A DNA stretch of 45,550 nucleotides. It comes from Oscillatoriales cyanobacterium (GTDB taxonomy: Bacteria; Cyanobacteriota; Cyanobacteriia; Cyanobacteriales; Microcoleaceae). The notes under the pieces were generated by a model, which was not told the origin of the DNA, did not search any database, and saw only the letters and a list, made by a program, of their open reading frames with translations. Location: positions 1 through 45,550 of the forward strand of contig RDYN01000055.1 in the NCBI GenBank assembly GCA_004293365.1, in the 5' to 3' direction. This document shows, piece by piece, positions 1 to 9,142 of the stretch (the first letter of the stretch is position 1; each line of letters starts with the position of its first letter). A program made the position numbers and the translations under genes.

Positions 1-100
1 CCACCGTTACCAGTGATGCCCTTGGAGATTGAGGATAGGTTTGGACACTAGCCTAGAGAAGTTACCTCCTCACTCACAACATGCGACATCGTGTCGCGCC
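1..100 (-). mobile_element. Probable 5' end of a second, nested group II intron
   Basis: Immediately after the YADDFV codons of the reverse transcriptase the minus strand reads GCGCGACACGATGTCGC, a perfect 6-bp hairpin like the one that opens group II intron domain I, preceded by a G. This is followed by GTGAGTGAGGAGGTAAC and CTAGGCTAG, which recall the early domain I of the outer intron (GTAGGTGAGG, CCTAGCC). The best 5' boundary is near position 99, though 103 (GTGGG) is possible. Only about 100 bases are in the window, so the element cannot be proved here; a recombination breakpoint or another insertion is an alternative. Confidence 0.5.
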
Positions 101-970
101 CACAAAATCATCTGCATATCTCACTAAGGTAAGGGATTGCGCGCTGTCCCGTTTACACATCTTCTCCCCATTGGGGTATCGGATATTAAGAGTTTCTGCA
201 AACTTTTTGATGTGATTTTCCAGACCGTGGAGGGCAATATTTGCCAGTAGCGGAGAAATCACTCCACCTTGCGGCGTTCCCTCAGATGTGGCAGTAAATG
301 CTCCTTGGTCTATTACCCCAGATTTCAGCCAAGCTTTAATTTGCTGCCTGACCTTTCCTTTGATGTTCAACTTTTGGAGCAAGGCTTCATGGTTGATGCG
401 GTCAAAGCACTTGGCTATATCTGCATCTAGTACAAATTTAGCTTTATCCTTGATGGCATTTTTTATTTGCCATACCGCATCGTGGCATGACCTTCCTGGT
501 CTAAAACCATAGGAACTTGGCTCGAAAACCGCTTCCCATTCTGGTTGTAGGGCGGTTTTTATAACCGCTTGCAAGGCTCGGTCGTACATTGTTGGTATTC
601 CTAATGGTCGCTTCTCATCTCTTCCGGGTTTTGGTATCCATATCCTACGAGTGGGGCGGGATTTTCCGGTTAATTTGAGTTGACTTGCTAGCTCAAAACG
701 TGCTGCTGGGGATAAGGATTTTACCCCGTCCACTCCTGCGGTTTTCTTGCCAGTATTGTCTTGTGTTACCCGTCGTACCGATAAGACCCTATTAGACCAA
801 GACCTCATCAACGTCTTTTGGAGCTTACGAACTAGCTTGACATCCCCGCGACGTGAAGCAGCGTAGATTCGCTTGTGTAACTTAAAGACGTACCTTTCGG
901 CATTGTGCCAATTGATAGCCTTCCATCCCTCTGTATTCAGTTGTGAATCAGATTTAGGTTTATTCATCAC
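74..970 (-). CDS. Group II intron reverse transcriptase/maturase, N-terminal part only
   Basis: The product is the intron-encoded protein that reverse transcribes the intron RNA and helps it splice. The 298 residues contain the N-terminal and finger regions (IWIPKPGRDEKRPLGIP, about 110-126), the SSYGFRPGRSCHDAV block, the palm motif VLDADIAKCFD with its first catalytic Asp, the EGTPQGGVISPLLANI block, and the catalytic VRYADD at the very end. Normal family members have roughly 550-600 residues; the rest of the thumb, the maturase X domain and any D/En domain are missing. The frame runs out 13 residues after YADD into sequence that looks like another intron's 5' end. The start used is GTG at 970, followed directly by ATG at 967; either could be used. 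It sits inside the intron that splits tnpB. Confidence 0.88.
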   Translation of the reverse strand: MMNKPKSDSQLNTEGWKAINWHNAERYVFKLHKRIYAASRRGDVKLVRKLQKTLMRSWSNRVLSVRRVTQDNTGKKTAGVDGVKSLSPAARFELASQLKLTGKSRPTRRIWIPKPGRDEKRPLGIPTMYDRALQAVIKTALQPEWEAVFEPSSYGFRPGRSCHDAVWQIKNAIKDKAKFVLDADIAKCFDRINHEALLQKLNIKGKVRQQIKAWLKSGVIDQGAFTATSEGTPQGGVISPLLANIALHGLENHIKKFAETLNIRYPNGEKMCKRDSAQSLTLVRYADDFVGATRCRML

Positions 971-1730
971 TACTCGTGACTCTAGCTTTCACACATTGCG
1001 GCTCACGTCTGCTTATCCCGGTAATTACACCATCCCTTTTCAGGCATTACCCGTCGTTTCGGGTTGGGCATTTGCTTCTTGAACCATCCCACCTATCCAT
1101 TGCATCTGGTTTGACTACCTACCTTATCAATCGACCTTGATAAGGAGCGTTGGAAGGTTACTTCGTTCCTACTATCCATTTGTTTTGAGTCTTTAGGGCG
1201 TGTCTCTCCACCGGGGTTCTTGGTAGTGCGATATCTCGGTTCTAAGAAACGGATATACCTTTTCCCTTGTTGGCTATTTCCAACCCAGGAGTTAGATTTC
1301 TCTATTAGCTTATATCCCCTGGCTAATCCTTTCGATGGCTCATCGACACTTCGTTTGTTCTACCCATAGAACTCTTGCTTGCAGTAAGTGCTTTCAGCTA
1401 TTACCACTTGTTCCTGCTTTCACCCCCGCTTTACAAATTTGATGGTCAGTCTCCTCTGTAGGGGCTACCTTTAATTGGTAGTTTGTGTGCTTTCAACCCC
1501 GCACCTGGGCGGTAGGATTTGGTGTTTTCTGGATTAGGTTATGATGTCGGTGTGACCCTCCATTTCCCTTTCTTCCCCTAGCTGTCTTCGCTTTTGCTTG
1601 GCTAGGTTTCCTCACCTACATGGATAGTAAGTTGTCATCAGTGGAGGATTAAAGTGCGAACTCTACCCTTTTGGGTTACTCCACTGAAGCCTGGAATCTT
1701 CCTATTAGGTTTCTCCAGAACGAATCGCAC

Positions 1731-2518
1731 TTAGATTGGATTACGCAACGCGCCAGTTTCTTGGCGTGTTCTTCACGTTGCCGACTTATTTTGAGGTGTA
1801 CTCGTCCTAATCGATTAATTGCTTTCTTTCGGTTGGCAGAGCCTTTCTTTTTGCGAGAAACACGGCGTTGTCGAAACTTCAACTGTTTCTCGCTTGTTCG
1901 ATAAAACTTGGGATTCGGTTCAGTACGACGGTCAGAGTCTGTATAAAACTCTTTCAAGCCAACGTCCAATCCAACTGTTTTACCTGCTGGTGCTGCATCT
2001 ACTTTGTTGTCGGCGCTGATTGCAAATTGAACGTAGTAACCATCAGCGCGATGTATCAAAGGAACTCGTTTAATCTGATCGATTTGGTAGAAATTGAGAT
2101 CCCACGTTCCTTTTAGTTTGAGCTTGCCAATTCCCTTTTTATCGGTAAATGTGATTTGCTTCCGAGTTTCTGAGAGTTTCCAGCCGCTGACTTTATACTC
2201 AACTGAGCGACGGTTTTTCTTAAAAGTCGGATAGCCTTTCTTTCCAGGAACTGCTTTTTTGCAGTTGTCGTAGAATCGCGCAATTGCAGAATACGCTCTT
2301 TCCACAGAAGCTTGGCAGGCACTAGAGTTCAAGTCTTTAACAAAGGCAAACTCTTCTCTGAGCGCAGTGCTGTGACGGTACAAGTCTTTCTGTCCTACTC
2401 CTCGGTTGTCGATCCAGAAACGGACGCACTTATTCCGAACGAATTGAGCAGTTCTGATTGCTTCGTCTATTGCTGCGTACTGATTTAGTTTGCCGATCGC
2501 TACGCCTCTAATCGCCAA
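1731..2518 (-). CDS. tnpB: TnpB (IS200/IS605 family) 5' exon, split by group II intron
   Basis: RNA-guided nuclease of IS200/IS605-type transposons. About 262 codons remain: the N-terminal helical region (AIDEAIRTAQFVRN, SACQASVERAYSAIARFYDNCK), the beta-rich WED-like part, and the first RuvC segment GLDVGL with catalytic Asp185, then the basic helix region KKKGSANRKKAINRLGRVH. The frame is cut at IQS/K, codon 263, where a group II intron begins at 1730. The remaining RuvC Glu and Asp and the zinc ribbon must be in an exon outside the window. The N-terminus is odd: relatives, as I remember them, begin with a short FEFKAKGK-like strand, and here that stretch reads AIRGVAIGK around a CGATCG site, so the true start and integrity of the 5' end are uncertain. 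Working TnpB would need intron splicing. Confidence 0.8.
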
Positions 2519-2970
2519 TTAATTGGACAAACGTGGACTCAGCATACAAAAGAAAACCTTGGCACCTCAAAAGTGGTCATTCTTTTTGGCATACCTGCTG
2601 GCATCACAGGATAGAGGCTATTGATATTGTTCTGTGAAGACCCGCCTCAATGGGGCGTTTCTTGGGGATAAATCCCCCTCGGATTTCTCCGGTAATGTTT
2701 TCCTCGTCAATGTTAGCGAGGCTTGTCGTGCCGGAAACACTTCCTTAGCTAAATAGAGATGTTTAATCTCCGGCGACATAGCTATAAGCCCGAAAGCACT
2801 CGTAGGTGTCGTGACCTTACTAACGTAGCCTAGTTAAAGACTTAGACTGGCTATCTCGTCCACTTTTGAAAGAGTGTTTAGCGGATAGCTTTGAACTCTA
2901 GAACGAACATCTTACGTGGGAACTCGCTACGTTAAAAGTTTAACACAAAGCCGTCCTAGAAGGACGGGGC
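2519..2970 (-). other. Hairpin-rich non-coding leader upstream of tnpB
   Basis: No credible protein is encoded. Read on the minus strand, the stretch folds by eye into a run of hairpins: CCGTCCT/AGGACGG (2951-2967), UAGCC/GGCUA around 2830-2855, GAGAU/AUCUC near 2760, an outer CCGGA/UCCGG pair, CCUCG/CGAGG near 2710, GGGGAU/AUCCCC near 2675, and CGCC/GGCG near 2650. It probably represents the left end and 5' leader of the tnpB element. Whether it is a functional RNA (leader, IStron-like ribozyme or relic of another intron) cannot be decided by reading alone. Confidence 0.45.
2951..2967. repeat. Transposon-end hairpin
   Basis: Perfect stem-loop CCGTCCT-AGA-AGGACGG, followed by GGCTTTAAACCC. 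Hairpins of this kind lie close to the ends of IS200/IS605 elements and are bound by their transposase. Here it is the most likely left boundary of the tnpB element at 1731-2518. It could alternatively be an end of an older lost element. Confidence 0.5.
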
Positions 2971-3230
2971 TTTAAACCCAAGTTTTTGGTAAGGTGGATA
3001 AGTGCTATCAGCGGTAGGTCTACAAACGGCGCGAGAGATCCGCCAGACGCAGTAAAGTTAAAAGCTTCCTGCTCTCTCGGCATCGAACCGCTGCCCAATA
3101 CGAGTCTCAAGTTCAGCAGTTTTTGATTCAGACTCAAAACTAAAAACTCTTTTACTGCCATCAGCCACATTCATCGGCTGTAGCTTGTTCGGCCGCAGTC
3201 CCCTAATTGCCCCATGCTCGATCGTAATTT
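2971..3230. other. Intergenic stretch before the P-type ATPase
   Basis: About 260 bases with no recognisable gene. I see no clear promoter or Shine-Dalgarno sequence before the ATG at 3231. Reading frames here have no family resemblance. Confidence 0.4.
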
Positions 3231-6050
3231 ATGTCTTCAAATTCTCCCTCTTCTTGGCACACCGTAGCAATTGACAAAACTCTCGAAAAGCTCAGCAGCA
3301 ACAAAGACGCGGGCTTGAGCAGCCAACAGGTGTCAGAACGCTTGCAGCAATACGGCCCCAACGAACTAGAAGAAACAGGAGGCCGCAGTTCTTGGTCGAT
3401 TTTTGTCGATCAGTTCACCAACATCATGTTGTTGATGCTGATGGGTGTGGCCGTGATTTCTGGATTCTTAGACATCAAATCAAATACTTTTCCCAAAGAT
3501 GCGATCGCCATTTTTGCGATCGTCATACTCAACGGCATTCTCGGCTATTTCCAAGAACAAAGTGCCGAAAAAGCCCTCGCAGCCCTCAAAAACCTCGCTT
3601 CCCCCCTAGTTCGAGTCCTGCGAGACGGCAAAACTTCGGAAATAGCAGCCAAGGAACTCGTACCCGGAGACGTGATGCTGTTGGAGGCTGGGGTAAAAAT
3701 AGCAGCAGACGGACGCTTGATCGAATCGAACAATTTACAAGTTAGAGAATCTGCTTTGACGGGAGAAGCGATCGCAGCTACCAAGCAAGCAGAGCTAGAA
3801 CTTCCCGAAGATGCTTCCTTGGGCGATCGGCTTAACCTAATTTTTCAGGGTACAGAAGTTGTTCAGGGACGGGCCAAGGCGATCGTCACCAACACCGGAA
3901 TGCAAACTGAACTAGGCAAAATTGCTGCCATGCTTCAGTCAGTAGAAACCGAACCGACTCCCCTGCAACAGCGGATGGGACAGTTGGGAAATGTTCTAGT
4001 TTCCGGCGCCCTAGGCTTAGTGGCAATTGTCGTCATCGGCGGCATGATTACCTTAGACAACGGCAGTATTGGGTTCGATACCAGCAGATTTGAAGATTTG
4101 TTAGAAGTTTCTCTCAGCATGGCAGTTGCTGTGGTTCCCGAAGGACTCGCCGCCGTCGTGACAGTTACTTTGGCACTCGGAACTAGGCGAATGGTGAAGC
4201 GAAACGCCTTGATTCGCAAACTTCCGGCTGTCGAAACTTTGGGTTCAGTTACTACTATTTGTTCCGACAAAACAGGTACTCTGACTCAAAATAAAATGGT
4301 AGTGCAGCTAGTGTCTACGGGTGACTGCACGATCGGCGTTGCAGGCGATGGCTATGCCCCGATCGGAGATTTTATCGATCGCCATACCTCGACCCAAATT
4401 ACTAATTTAGAGGAATATCCAGAACTCGAATCTTTATTAATTGCCTGTGCAGTTTGCAACGACGCAGTATTGCAGCACGAACAGCAAGAATGGAAGATTT
4501 TAGGCGATCCCACGGAGGGAGCTCTGCTATCTTTAGCGGGAAAAGCAGGCATTTATAGGGAAAAACAATCTCAATTGCTGCCGCGCGCGGCCGAGTTTCC
4601 TTTTTCTTCCGAACGCAAGCGGATGAGCGTGATTTGCGAAGTTCCCGGACATTCCGGACATTCGGGATTTCCGGCAGAACCAGGACAGCAGCAGAATTAT
4701 TTGATGCTGACTAAAGGTTCTCCCGAGTTGACTTTGGAGCGGTGTCAAGGCATTATAGTCGGCGATCGAGTACAACCTTTAAACCAGGAAATTCGCGATC
4801 GCATCCTCGCCGAAAACAACAACATGGCCAGCGCAGGTTTGCGAGTCCTGGGATTTGCATACAAAATCTGGGAAAACTTGCCGCCCTCCGGTTCCGAGGA
4901 AACCAGCGAACAACAGATGGTGTGGCTGGGACTCGTCAGTATGCTGGACGCCCCGCGCCCGGAAGTGCGGGAAGCTGTGGCGAAGTGCCGCGATGCAGGG
5001 ATTCGAGTGGTGATGATTACCGGAGATCACCAGTTGACGGCAAAAGCGATCGCTTATGATTTAGGTATTGCGACAGAGGGCGATCGAGTTCTCACCGGTC
5101 AAGAATTAGAAAAGCTCAGCCAAGAACAACTCAAACAACAAGTCGAGCACGTCAGCGTTTACGCCCGCGTCTCCCCGGAACACAAATTGCGGATTGTCCA
5201 AGCTTTGCAAAGTTTAGGCAAATTTGTCGCGATGACCGGCGACGGAGTTAACGACGCCCCCGCCTTGAAACAAGCCGATATCGGCATCGCCATGGGGATT
5301 ACCGGCACCGATGTCAGCAAAGAAGCTAGCGATATGGTGCTTCTCGACGACAACTTCGCAACTATTGTCGCCGCCGCCGAAGAAGGGCGAGTCGTTTATA
5401 CCAACATTCGCCGGTTTATTAAGTACATTTTGGGAAGTAACATCGGCGAAGTTTTGACAATTGCGGCCGCACCTTTATTGGGTTTGGGAGGAGTACCGCT
5501 GACGCCGCTGCAAATTTTGTGGATGAACTTAGTCACAGACGGCGTTCCAGCTTTAGCGTTGGCCGTGGAACCTGCCGAACCGAACGTGATGAAAAAGCCT
5601 CCTTTCAGTCCGCGAGAAAGCATTTTTGCGCGGGGTTTGGGTTCTTACATGATTCGGATCGGGATTATCTTTGCAATTTTGACGATCGCGATGATGTCCT
5701 GGGCTTACGGATATACTCACACTCCCGGACACGGCGATCCTGATGCTTGGAAAACAATGGTGTTTACAACTCTGTGTTTGGCGCAAATGGGTCACGCGAT
5801 CGCCATTCGGTCTAACACTCAGCTTACTATTGAGTTAAACCCCTTGACTAATGTTTTTGTGTGGGGAGCTGTAATTGTGACTACTGCTTTGCAATTGATG
5901 CTAATTTACGTTCCGCCACTGAGAGCATTTTTCGGGACTCACTATTTGACGCCGTTTGAATTGCTGATTTGCTTCGGTTTCAGCGCCCTAATGTTTGTCT
6001 GGATTGAAATGGAAAAACTGTTTGTGCGCTTGTACAAAGCTCGTAAATAG
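3231..6050 (+). CDS. P-type Ca2+-transporting ATPase (PacL/P-IIA type)
   Basis: Membrane pump that exports a cation, probably calcium, with ATP. All P-type landmarks are visible in the 939 residues: actuator TGE at 177-179, M4 PEGL at 303-306, phosphorylation motif DKTGTLT with Asp346, nucleotide-binding KGSPE at 495-499, and hinge TGDGVNDAP from 669. The metal-site residues of P-IIA pumps are present in M4 (Glu304), M5 (NIGEV) and M6 (WMNLVTDG). In M8 the position of the SERCA site-I glutamate appears occupied by LAQMGHA, without an acid, as in pumps that carry one calcium per cycle. The length matches PacL-type pumps (about 920-950). A short Gly/His/Pro-rich insertion (PGHSGHSG) lies in the nucleotide domain just before KGSPE. 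It stands alone on the plus strand. Ca2+ is inferred from motifs; Mn2+ or Na+ is possible. Confidence 0.93.
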   Translation: MSSNSPSSWHTVAIDKTLEKLSSNKDAGLSSQQVSERLQQYGPNELEETGGRSSWSIFVDQFTNIMLLMLMGVAVISGFLDIKSNTFPKDAIAIFAIVILNGILGYFQEQSAEKALAALKNLASPLVRVLRDGKTSEIAAKELVPGDVMLLEAGVKIAADGRLIESNNLQVRESALTGEAIAATKQAELELPEDASLGDRLNLIFQGTEVVQGRAKAIVTNTGMQTELGKIAAMLQSVETEPTPLQQRMGQLGNVLVSGALGLVAIVVIGGMITLDNGSIGFDTSRFEDLLEVSLSMAVAVVPEGLAAVVTVTLALGTRRMVKRNALIRKLPAVETLGSVTTICSDKTGTLTQNKMVVQLVSTGDCTIGVAGDGYAPIGDFIDRHTSTQITNLEEYPELESLLIACAVCNDAVLQHEQQEWKILGDPTEGALLSLAGKAGIYREKQSQLLPRAAEFPFSSERKRMSVICEVPGHSGHSGFPAEPGQQQNYLMLTKGSPELTLERCQGIIVGDRVQPLNQEIRDRILAENNNMASAGLRVLGFAYKIWENLPPSGSEETSEQQMVWLGLVSMLDAPRPEVREAVAKCRDAGIRVVMITGDHQLTAKAIAYDLGIATEGDRVLTGQELEKLSQEQLKQQVEHVSVYARVSPEHKLRIVQALQSLGKFVAMTGDGVNDAPALKQADIGIAMGITGTDVSKEASDMVLLDDNFATIVAAAEEGRVVYTNIRRFIKYILGSNIGEVLTIAAAPLLGLGGVPLTPLQILWMNLVTDGVPALALAVEPAEPNVMKKPPFSPRESIFARGLGSYMIRIGIIFAILTIAMMSWAYGYTHTPGHGDPDAWKTMVFTTLCLAQMGHAIAIRSNTQLTIELNPLTNVFVWGAVIVTTALQLMLIYVPPLRAFFGTHYLTPFELLICFGFSALMFVWIEMEKLFVRLYKARK

Positions 6051-6065
6051 TGTTAACGGCTGACG

Positions 6066-6090
6066 GATAATGAGCGATTTCTCATTATTC
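6066..6090 (+). terminator. Hairpin after the ATPase gene
   Basis: ATAATGAG/CTCATTAT stem about 15 bases after the ATPase stop. There is no strong T-run, so it is a weak terminator candidate. Confidence 0.35.
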
Positions 6091-6189
6091 GTTAGACCGC
6101 TGGCATTGGGCAAGATTCTCAACATCATCAAGTGATAGCAAGCGCAACGATCCGCAGCGAAAATCGTAAAAGAGATTCACTGTTACCAA

Positions 6190-6364
6190 CCAGTAAGGTG
6201 CGCAATGCGCACCCTACAATAACGAATAACGAATAACTGTTACCAACCAGTAAGGTGCGCAATGCGCACCCTACAATCAGTAAGGTGCGCAATGCGCACC
6301 CTACAATAATGAATAACGAATAACTGTTACCAACCAGTAAGGTGCGCAATGCGCACCCTACAAT
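6190..6364. repeat. Four copies of a GGTGCGC/GCGCACC hairpin repeat
   Basis: A 27-base unit (TAAGGTGCGCAATGCGCACC then CTACAAT) occurs at 6194-6220, 6251-6277, 6281-6307 and 6338-6364. Each forms a 7-bp perfect stem with an AAT loop. Three copies share the upstream flank GTTACCAACCAG. The spacers are AT-rich GAATAAC/CTAATAAC repeats that continue right up to the recF start, leaving no visible ribosome binding site. Related TAGGGTGCG...CGCACCCTA hairpins occur at 8488-8555, 8631-8694 and 21681-21702. Confidence 0.9.
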
Positions 6365-6416
6365 AACGAATAACCAATAACTAATAACCAATAACTAATA
6401 ACCAATAACTAATATT

Positions 6417-7649
6417 ATGTATTTGAAAACGCTGCACCTACGGCAGTTTCGGAACTACTACGATCAAAAAGTAGCGTTTGACGCTCCCAAAACCATATTA
6501 CTAGGAAATAACGCCCAAGGAAAATCTAACTTGTTAGAAGCGGTAGAGTTGCTTTCCACCTTAAAAAGCCACAGAGTATCGCGCGATCGCGATTTAATCC
6601 TCGACTCAAAGCCGATCGCCCAAATAGATGCTACACTCGAACGTCAAACCGGAGCGATCGACCTAGCCTTAACACTGCGCTCCGGGGCGCGCCGCAGCCT
6701 GAAGCTCAACGGCGAACCGCTGCGCCGCCATTTAGACTTCTTGAGCGTTCTCAATGTAGTACAATTTTCTTGTTTAGATTTGGACTTAGTGCGCGGGGGG
6801 CCAGAAGGAAGGCGCAATTGGATCGATCGGCTAGTCATCCAACTAGAGCCGATTTACGCTCACATTTTGCACCAGTACAACCAAATTTTGCGCCAGCGAA
6901 ACGCTCTGTTAAAACGTTCTAGAGCAGTCAGGAAAGCAGAATTTTCGGAAAGTTTGGACACAATGCGATTTCTGGAAGCAGAAAATCCCGAACCGGAAAA
7001 TACAGAAGACTCACCAATTCCCAACTCCCAATCCCCGAATTCCAGTTCAGAATTAGCGTTGTGGGATGCTCAGTTGGCGACAGCGGGTGCTCGCGTGATC
7101 CGCAGGCGCGATCGAGTTTTGGAACGATTGATGCCATTAGCTCGAAATTGGCACGGTTCAATTAGCGGTTCCACAGAAATTTTAGATGTTAAATACGATG
7201 CTAATATTGAAGTAAGCTCGGAATTAATCGGTCAAGACAATCTCGAAGGAGTGCGGCAAGCATTTTTAGAGAAAATTCAAAAAAGGGCGATCGCAGAACA
7301 GTTTCAAGGAACCACCTTAGTCGGCCCCCACCGCGACGACATTACATTTACAATTAACAACACTCCAGCGCGTCAGTACGCCTCCCAAGGTCAGCAGCGA
7401 ACTCTTGTACTAGCATTAAAATTAGCCGAATTGCAGCTTATTGAAGAAGTCGTCGGCGAAGCACCTTTACTGTTGCTCGACGACGTACTTGCAGAACTGG
7501 ATTTGAGCCGCCAAAATCAACTTTTAGAAACAATTCAAGAACGATTTCAAACTCTAATTACTACAACTCACCTAGGTGCTTTTGACAGTCAGTGGCTGCG
7601 CCAAACTCAAATTCTCTCCGTCGTTTCCGGGAAAATTAATCAATTTTAG
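6417..7649 (+). CDS. recF: DNA replication and repair protein RecF
   Basis: SMC-like ATPase that helps load RecA at gaps through the RecFOR pathway. Walker A is GNNAQGKSN at 30-38, the ABC-type signature is in [18 protein letters not shown], and Walker B with D-loop is [12 protein letters not shown] near the C-terminus. The product has 410 residues against about 360-390 for typical RecF; the extra length is a Pro/Asn/Ser-rich stretch ([12 protein letters not shown], about residues 198-210) in the variable middle, encoded by an AATTCCCAACTCCCAATCC-type simple repeat. The ATG at 6417 starts directly at the conserved [14 protein letters not shown], so the start is safe although no ribosome binding site is visible. 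It lies downstream of a hairpin-repeat cluster and stands alone. Confidence 0.96.
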   Translation: MYLKTLHLRQFRNYYDQKVAFDAPKTILLGNNAQGKSNLLEAVELLSTLKSHRVSRDRDLILDSKPIAQIDATLERQTGAIDLALTLRSGARRSLKLNGEPLRRHLDFLSVLNVVQFSCLDLDLVRGGPEGRRNWIDRLVIQLEPIYAHILHQYNQILRQRNALLKRSRAVRKAEFSESLDTMRFLEAENPEPENTEDSPIPNSQSPNSSSELALWDAQLATAGARVIRRRDRVLERLMPLARNWHGSISGSTEILDVKYDANIEVSSELIGQDNLEGVRQAFLEKIQKRAIAEQFQGTTLVGPHRDDITFTINNTPARQYASQGQQRTLVLALKLAELQLIEEVVGEAPLLLLDDVLAELDLSRQNQLLETIQERFQTLITTTHLGAFDSQWLRQTQILSVVSGKINQF

Positions 7650-7673
7650 ATTTGAGAATTGATATTTATAAAT

Positions 7674-7801
7674 CATATTATGTCCGCTCAATTACCCTAA
7701 TAAAAACAGTTTGTAGTGAGGACTTTAGTCCTCTCTTGGATGCGGACTAAAGTCCTCACTACAAACCAATTTGATTGTGGTCATTCGCTCGGATATGATA
7801 T
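7674..7801. mobile_element. MITE-like element, copy A (GGACTTTAGTCC hairpin)
   Basis: Outer inverted ends TATTATGTCCG... and ...CGGATATGATA enclose a 23-bp perfect inverted repeat (GTTTGTAGTGAGG...CCTCACTACAAAC) with a 12-base loop. It shares ends with 20227-20361 and 35574-35707. It has no coding capacity and lies between recF and psb27. Confidence 0.75.
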
Positions 7802-7940
7802 CAATCTATGTGAGATTGACAAATATTACTTTTCATGGTATTGCTGGAAAAATAATGAAAATTTGACATGATTAGCTCAATTCAAGATAGGATAAAGGTT
7901 AATTTTGATTGCCGCTTTCGCTTCCAATTTTCTAACCCTT

Positions 7941-8339
7941 ATGAAGCATTACATTTCCCGTCTGTTAGCCCTGGTATTAGTTGTTGTCATCGGCGTAGCA
8001 GGCTGTACCAATGTTCCTGCCACCCTCACCGGAGACTACAGCAAAGACACCTTAGCATTAGTCAACAGCTTGAGAACAGCGCTTACTTTGCCAGAGGGCG
8101 CGCCGGAAAAAGCAGCCGCTCAAGCCGCTGCTCGCACAAGTATCAATGATTTTTTCGCAGCATACCGCCGCGATCCCGCTCTTACCAAGCTGGCATCTTT
8201 CACGACAATGCGGACGGCATTAAACTCTTTGGCTGGACATTACAGTTCCTATCCCAACCGTCCAGTTCCTGAAAAGTTGAAAAAACGTCTTGAGTCAGAA
8301 TTTCAGCAAGTAGAAGCTGCTCTAACCAGAGGAGCTTAA
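7941..8339 (+). CDS. psb27: Photosystem II assembly lipoprotein Psb27
   Basis: Thylakoid-lumen lipoprotein that binds CP43 in photosystem II intermediates and keeps the manganese cluster site accessible during assembly and repair. The 132-residue product begins with a lipoprotein signal (MKHYISRLLALVLVVVIG, then VAGC lipobox). The mature part contains the Psb27 hallmarks: the TGDYSKDTL opening, RTSINDFFAAYRRD, the SFTTMRTALNSLAGHYSSY block and VPEKLKKRLESEF at the end. I chose the ATG at 7941 rather than an upstream in-frame start at 7905 because it begins the hydrophobic signal and fits the family length. An upstream MITE (7674-7801) and a terminator at 8437-8464 flank it, so it is probably monocistronic. 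Confidence 0.94.
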   Translation: MKHYISRLLALVLVVVIGVAGCTNVPATLTGDYSKDTLALVNSLRTALTLPEGAPEKAAAQAAARTSINDFFAAYRRDPALTKLASFTTMRTALNSLAGHYSSYPNRPVPEKLKKRLESEFQQVEAALTRGA

Positions 8340-8399
8340 TCTCAAATATTAGGGATAAAAGATAATTTGAAGAATTCATCTTTCATCCTTGATATTTGA
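8340..8399. repeat. Imperfect inverted repeat after psb27
   Basis: Two arms of about 23 bases (CTCAAATATTAGGGAT... and ...ATCCTTGATATTTGAG) face each other across about 14 bases, with about four mismatches, starting at the psb27 stop codon. It could act as a transcript-end structure or be a small mobile repeat. Confidence 0.55.
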
Positions 8400-8436
8400 G
8401 TGTTAACAATTTTTAGTAGAAATATCAACTGCTTTT

Positions 8437-8464
8437 AGCGCCCAGTGTACCCAGGCGCTTTTTT
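8437..8464 (+). terminator. Rho-independent terminator of psb27
   Basis: AGCGCC (8437-8442) pairs with GGCGCT (8454-8459) across an 11-base loop and is followed by TTTTT. It lies about 100 bases after the psb27 stop codon. Confidence 0.75.
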
Positions 8465-8487
8465 GCTGGATTTTGCTGTAGCTGTAG

Positions 8488-8694
8488 GGTGCGGATCCAT
8501 CGACAACCCATAAATAAAAATCGACAACCGAGCGAGCGACGCACCTTTGCTTACAGGGTTGAACTAATACCATTTATAAAAATTTATGTTAGAAAAAAAG
8601 TTGGGAGTTTGTTTCCACCGACTCACGTGTAAGGTGCGTCGCCGTGAGATTACCGATTGAATGCAAGCGATATTTAAGGCGACGCACCCTACGA
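8488..8694. repeat. Two GGTGCG hairpin repeats
   Basis: At 8488-8555 TGTAGGGTGCG faces GCACCTTTGCTTACA, and at 8631-8694 TAAGGTGCGTCGCC faces GGCGACGCACCCTA. They are long-range inverted repeats of the same GGTGCG family as the cluster before recF. Confidence 0.6.
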
Positions 8695-9142
8695 ATGCTG
8701 CATTTACTGAAAAAATACTGAAACATTGAACTGAATATGATACCAAATCCGGATTTTTTACCTTTTTACTCTTTAGTCCGCGCAGGCGGACATCGTTTGT
8801 ATAGCAGCGGTTTCAACCGCGCCCGTCTTATCCTTATTTTATCGCACGCGATATAAATAGCCGGCAGACAAAATTTGCATTGTGCGATCGACTTGTGCCA
8901 TAACTAGGTCAGTCGATTTTAGATTTTAGATTTTAGATTTTAGATTGACTCCACCGATTAATCTGGGAGATTTAACAGGAGTCTAAAATTTGGGATCTCC
9001 ACAACTTAAGTCGGGGGCTTGTACCCGTGTTTGGGCGGGGTTAACCTAAAAAAAGTAGAAAATTTGTAGCTGTGCGTCTGGGCGATCGCCAAAAATGCGA
9101 TCGCCACCCAATTTCAACTAAAAAACCCGATTCAATTATCCC
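8695..9142. other. Intergenic region with simple repeats
   Basis: No gene seen. Contains a small palindrome GCGGTTTCAACCGC near 8805-8818 that recurs near 24781, a four-fold GATTTTA tandem repeat at about 8917-8945, and HIP1 sites just before the next gene. Confidence 0.6.

Larger units (their letters stand above)
1..1730 (-). mobile_element. Group II intron inserted in tnpB (5' part; itself interrupted)
   Basis: On the minus strand the tnpB reading frame stops resembling TnpB exactly at position 1730, where the sequence becomes GTGCGATTCG, matching the GUGYG start of group II introns. About 760 bases of structured non-coding sequence follow (1730 to 971), as expected for ribozyme domains I-III, and then a reverse-transcriptase gene in the domain IV position. 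The 3' part of the intron (domains V/VI and 3' splice site) lies outside the window. The reverse transcriptase is broken near position 100, apparently by another intron. Seen directly: the 5' end motif, the order of parts and the frame break. Inferred: that the ribozyme is complete outside the window. Confidence 0.82.

Noticed and set aside
2940..3170. 76-residue minus-strand frame
   Set aside because: It lies in the transposon-end region and has no family pattern.
6128..6391. 87-residue frame before recF
   Set aside because: It is made of translated copies of the GGTGCGC hairpin repeat.
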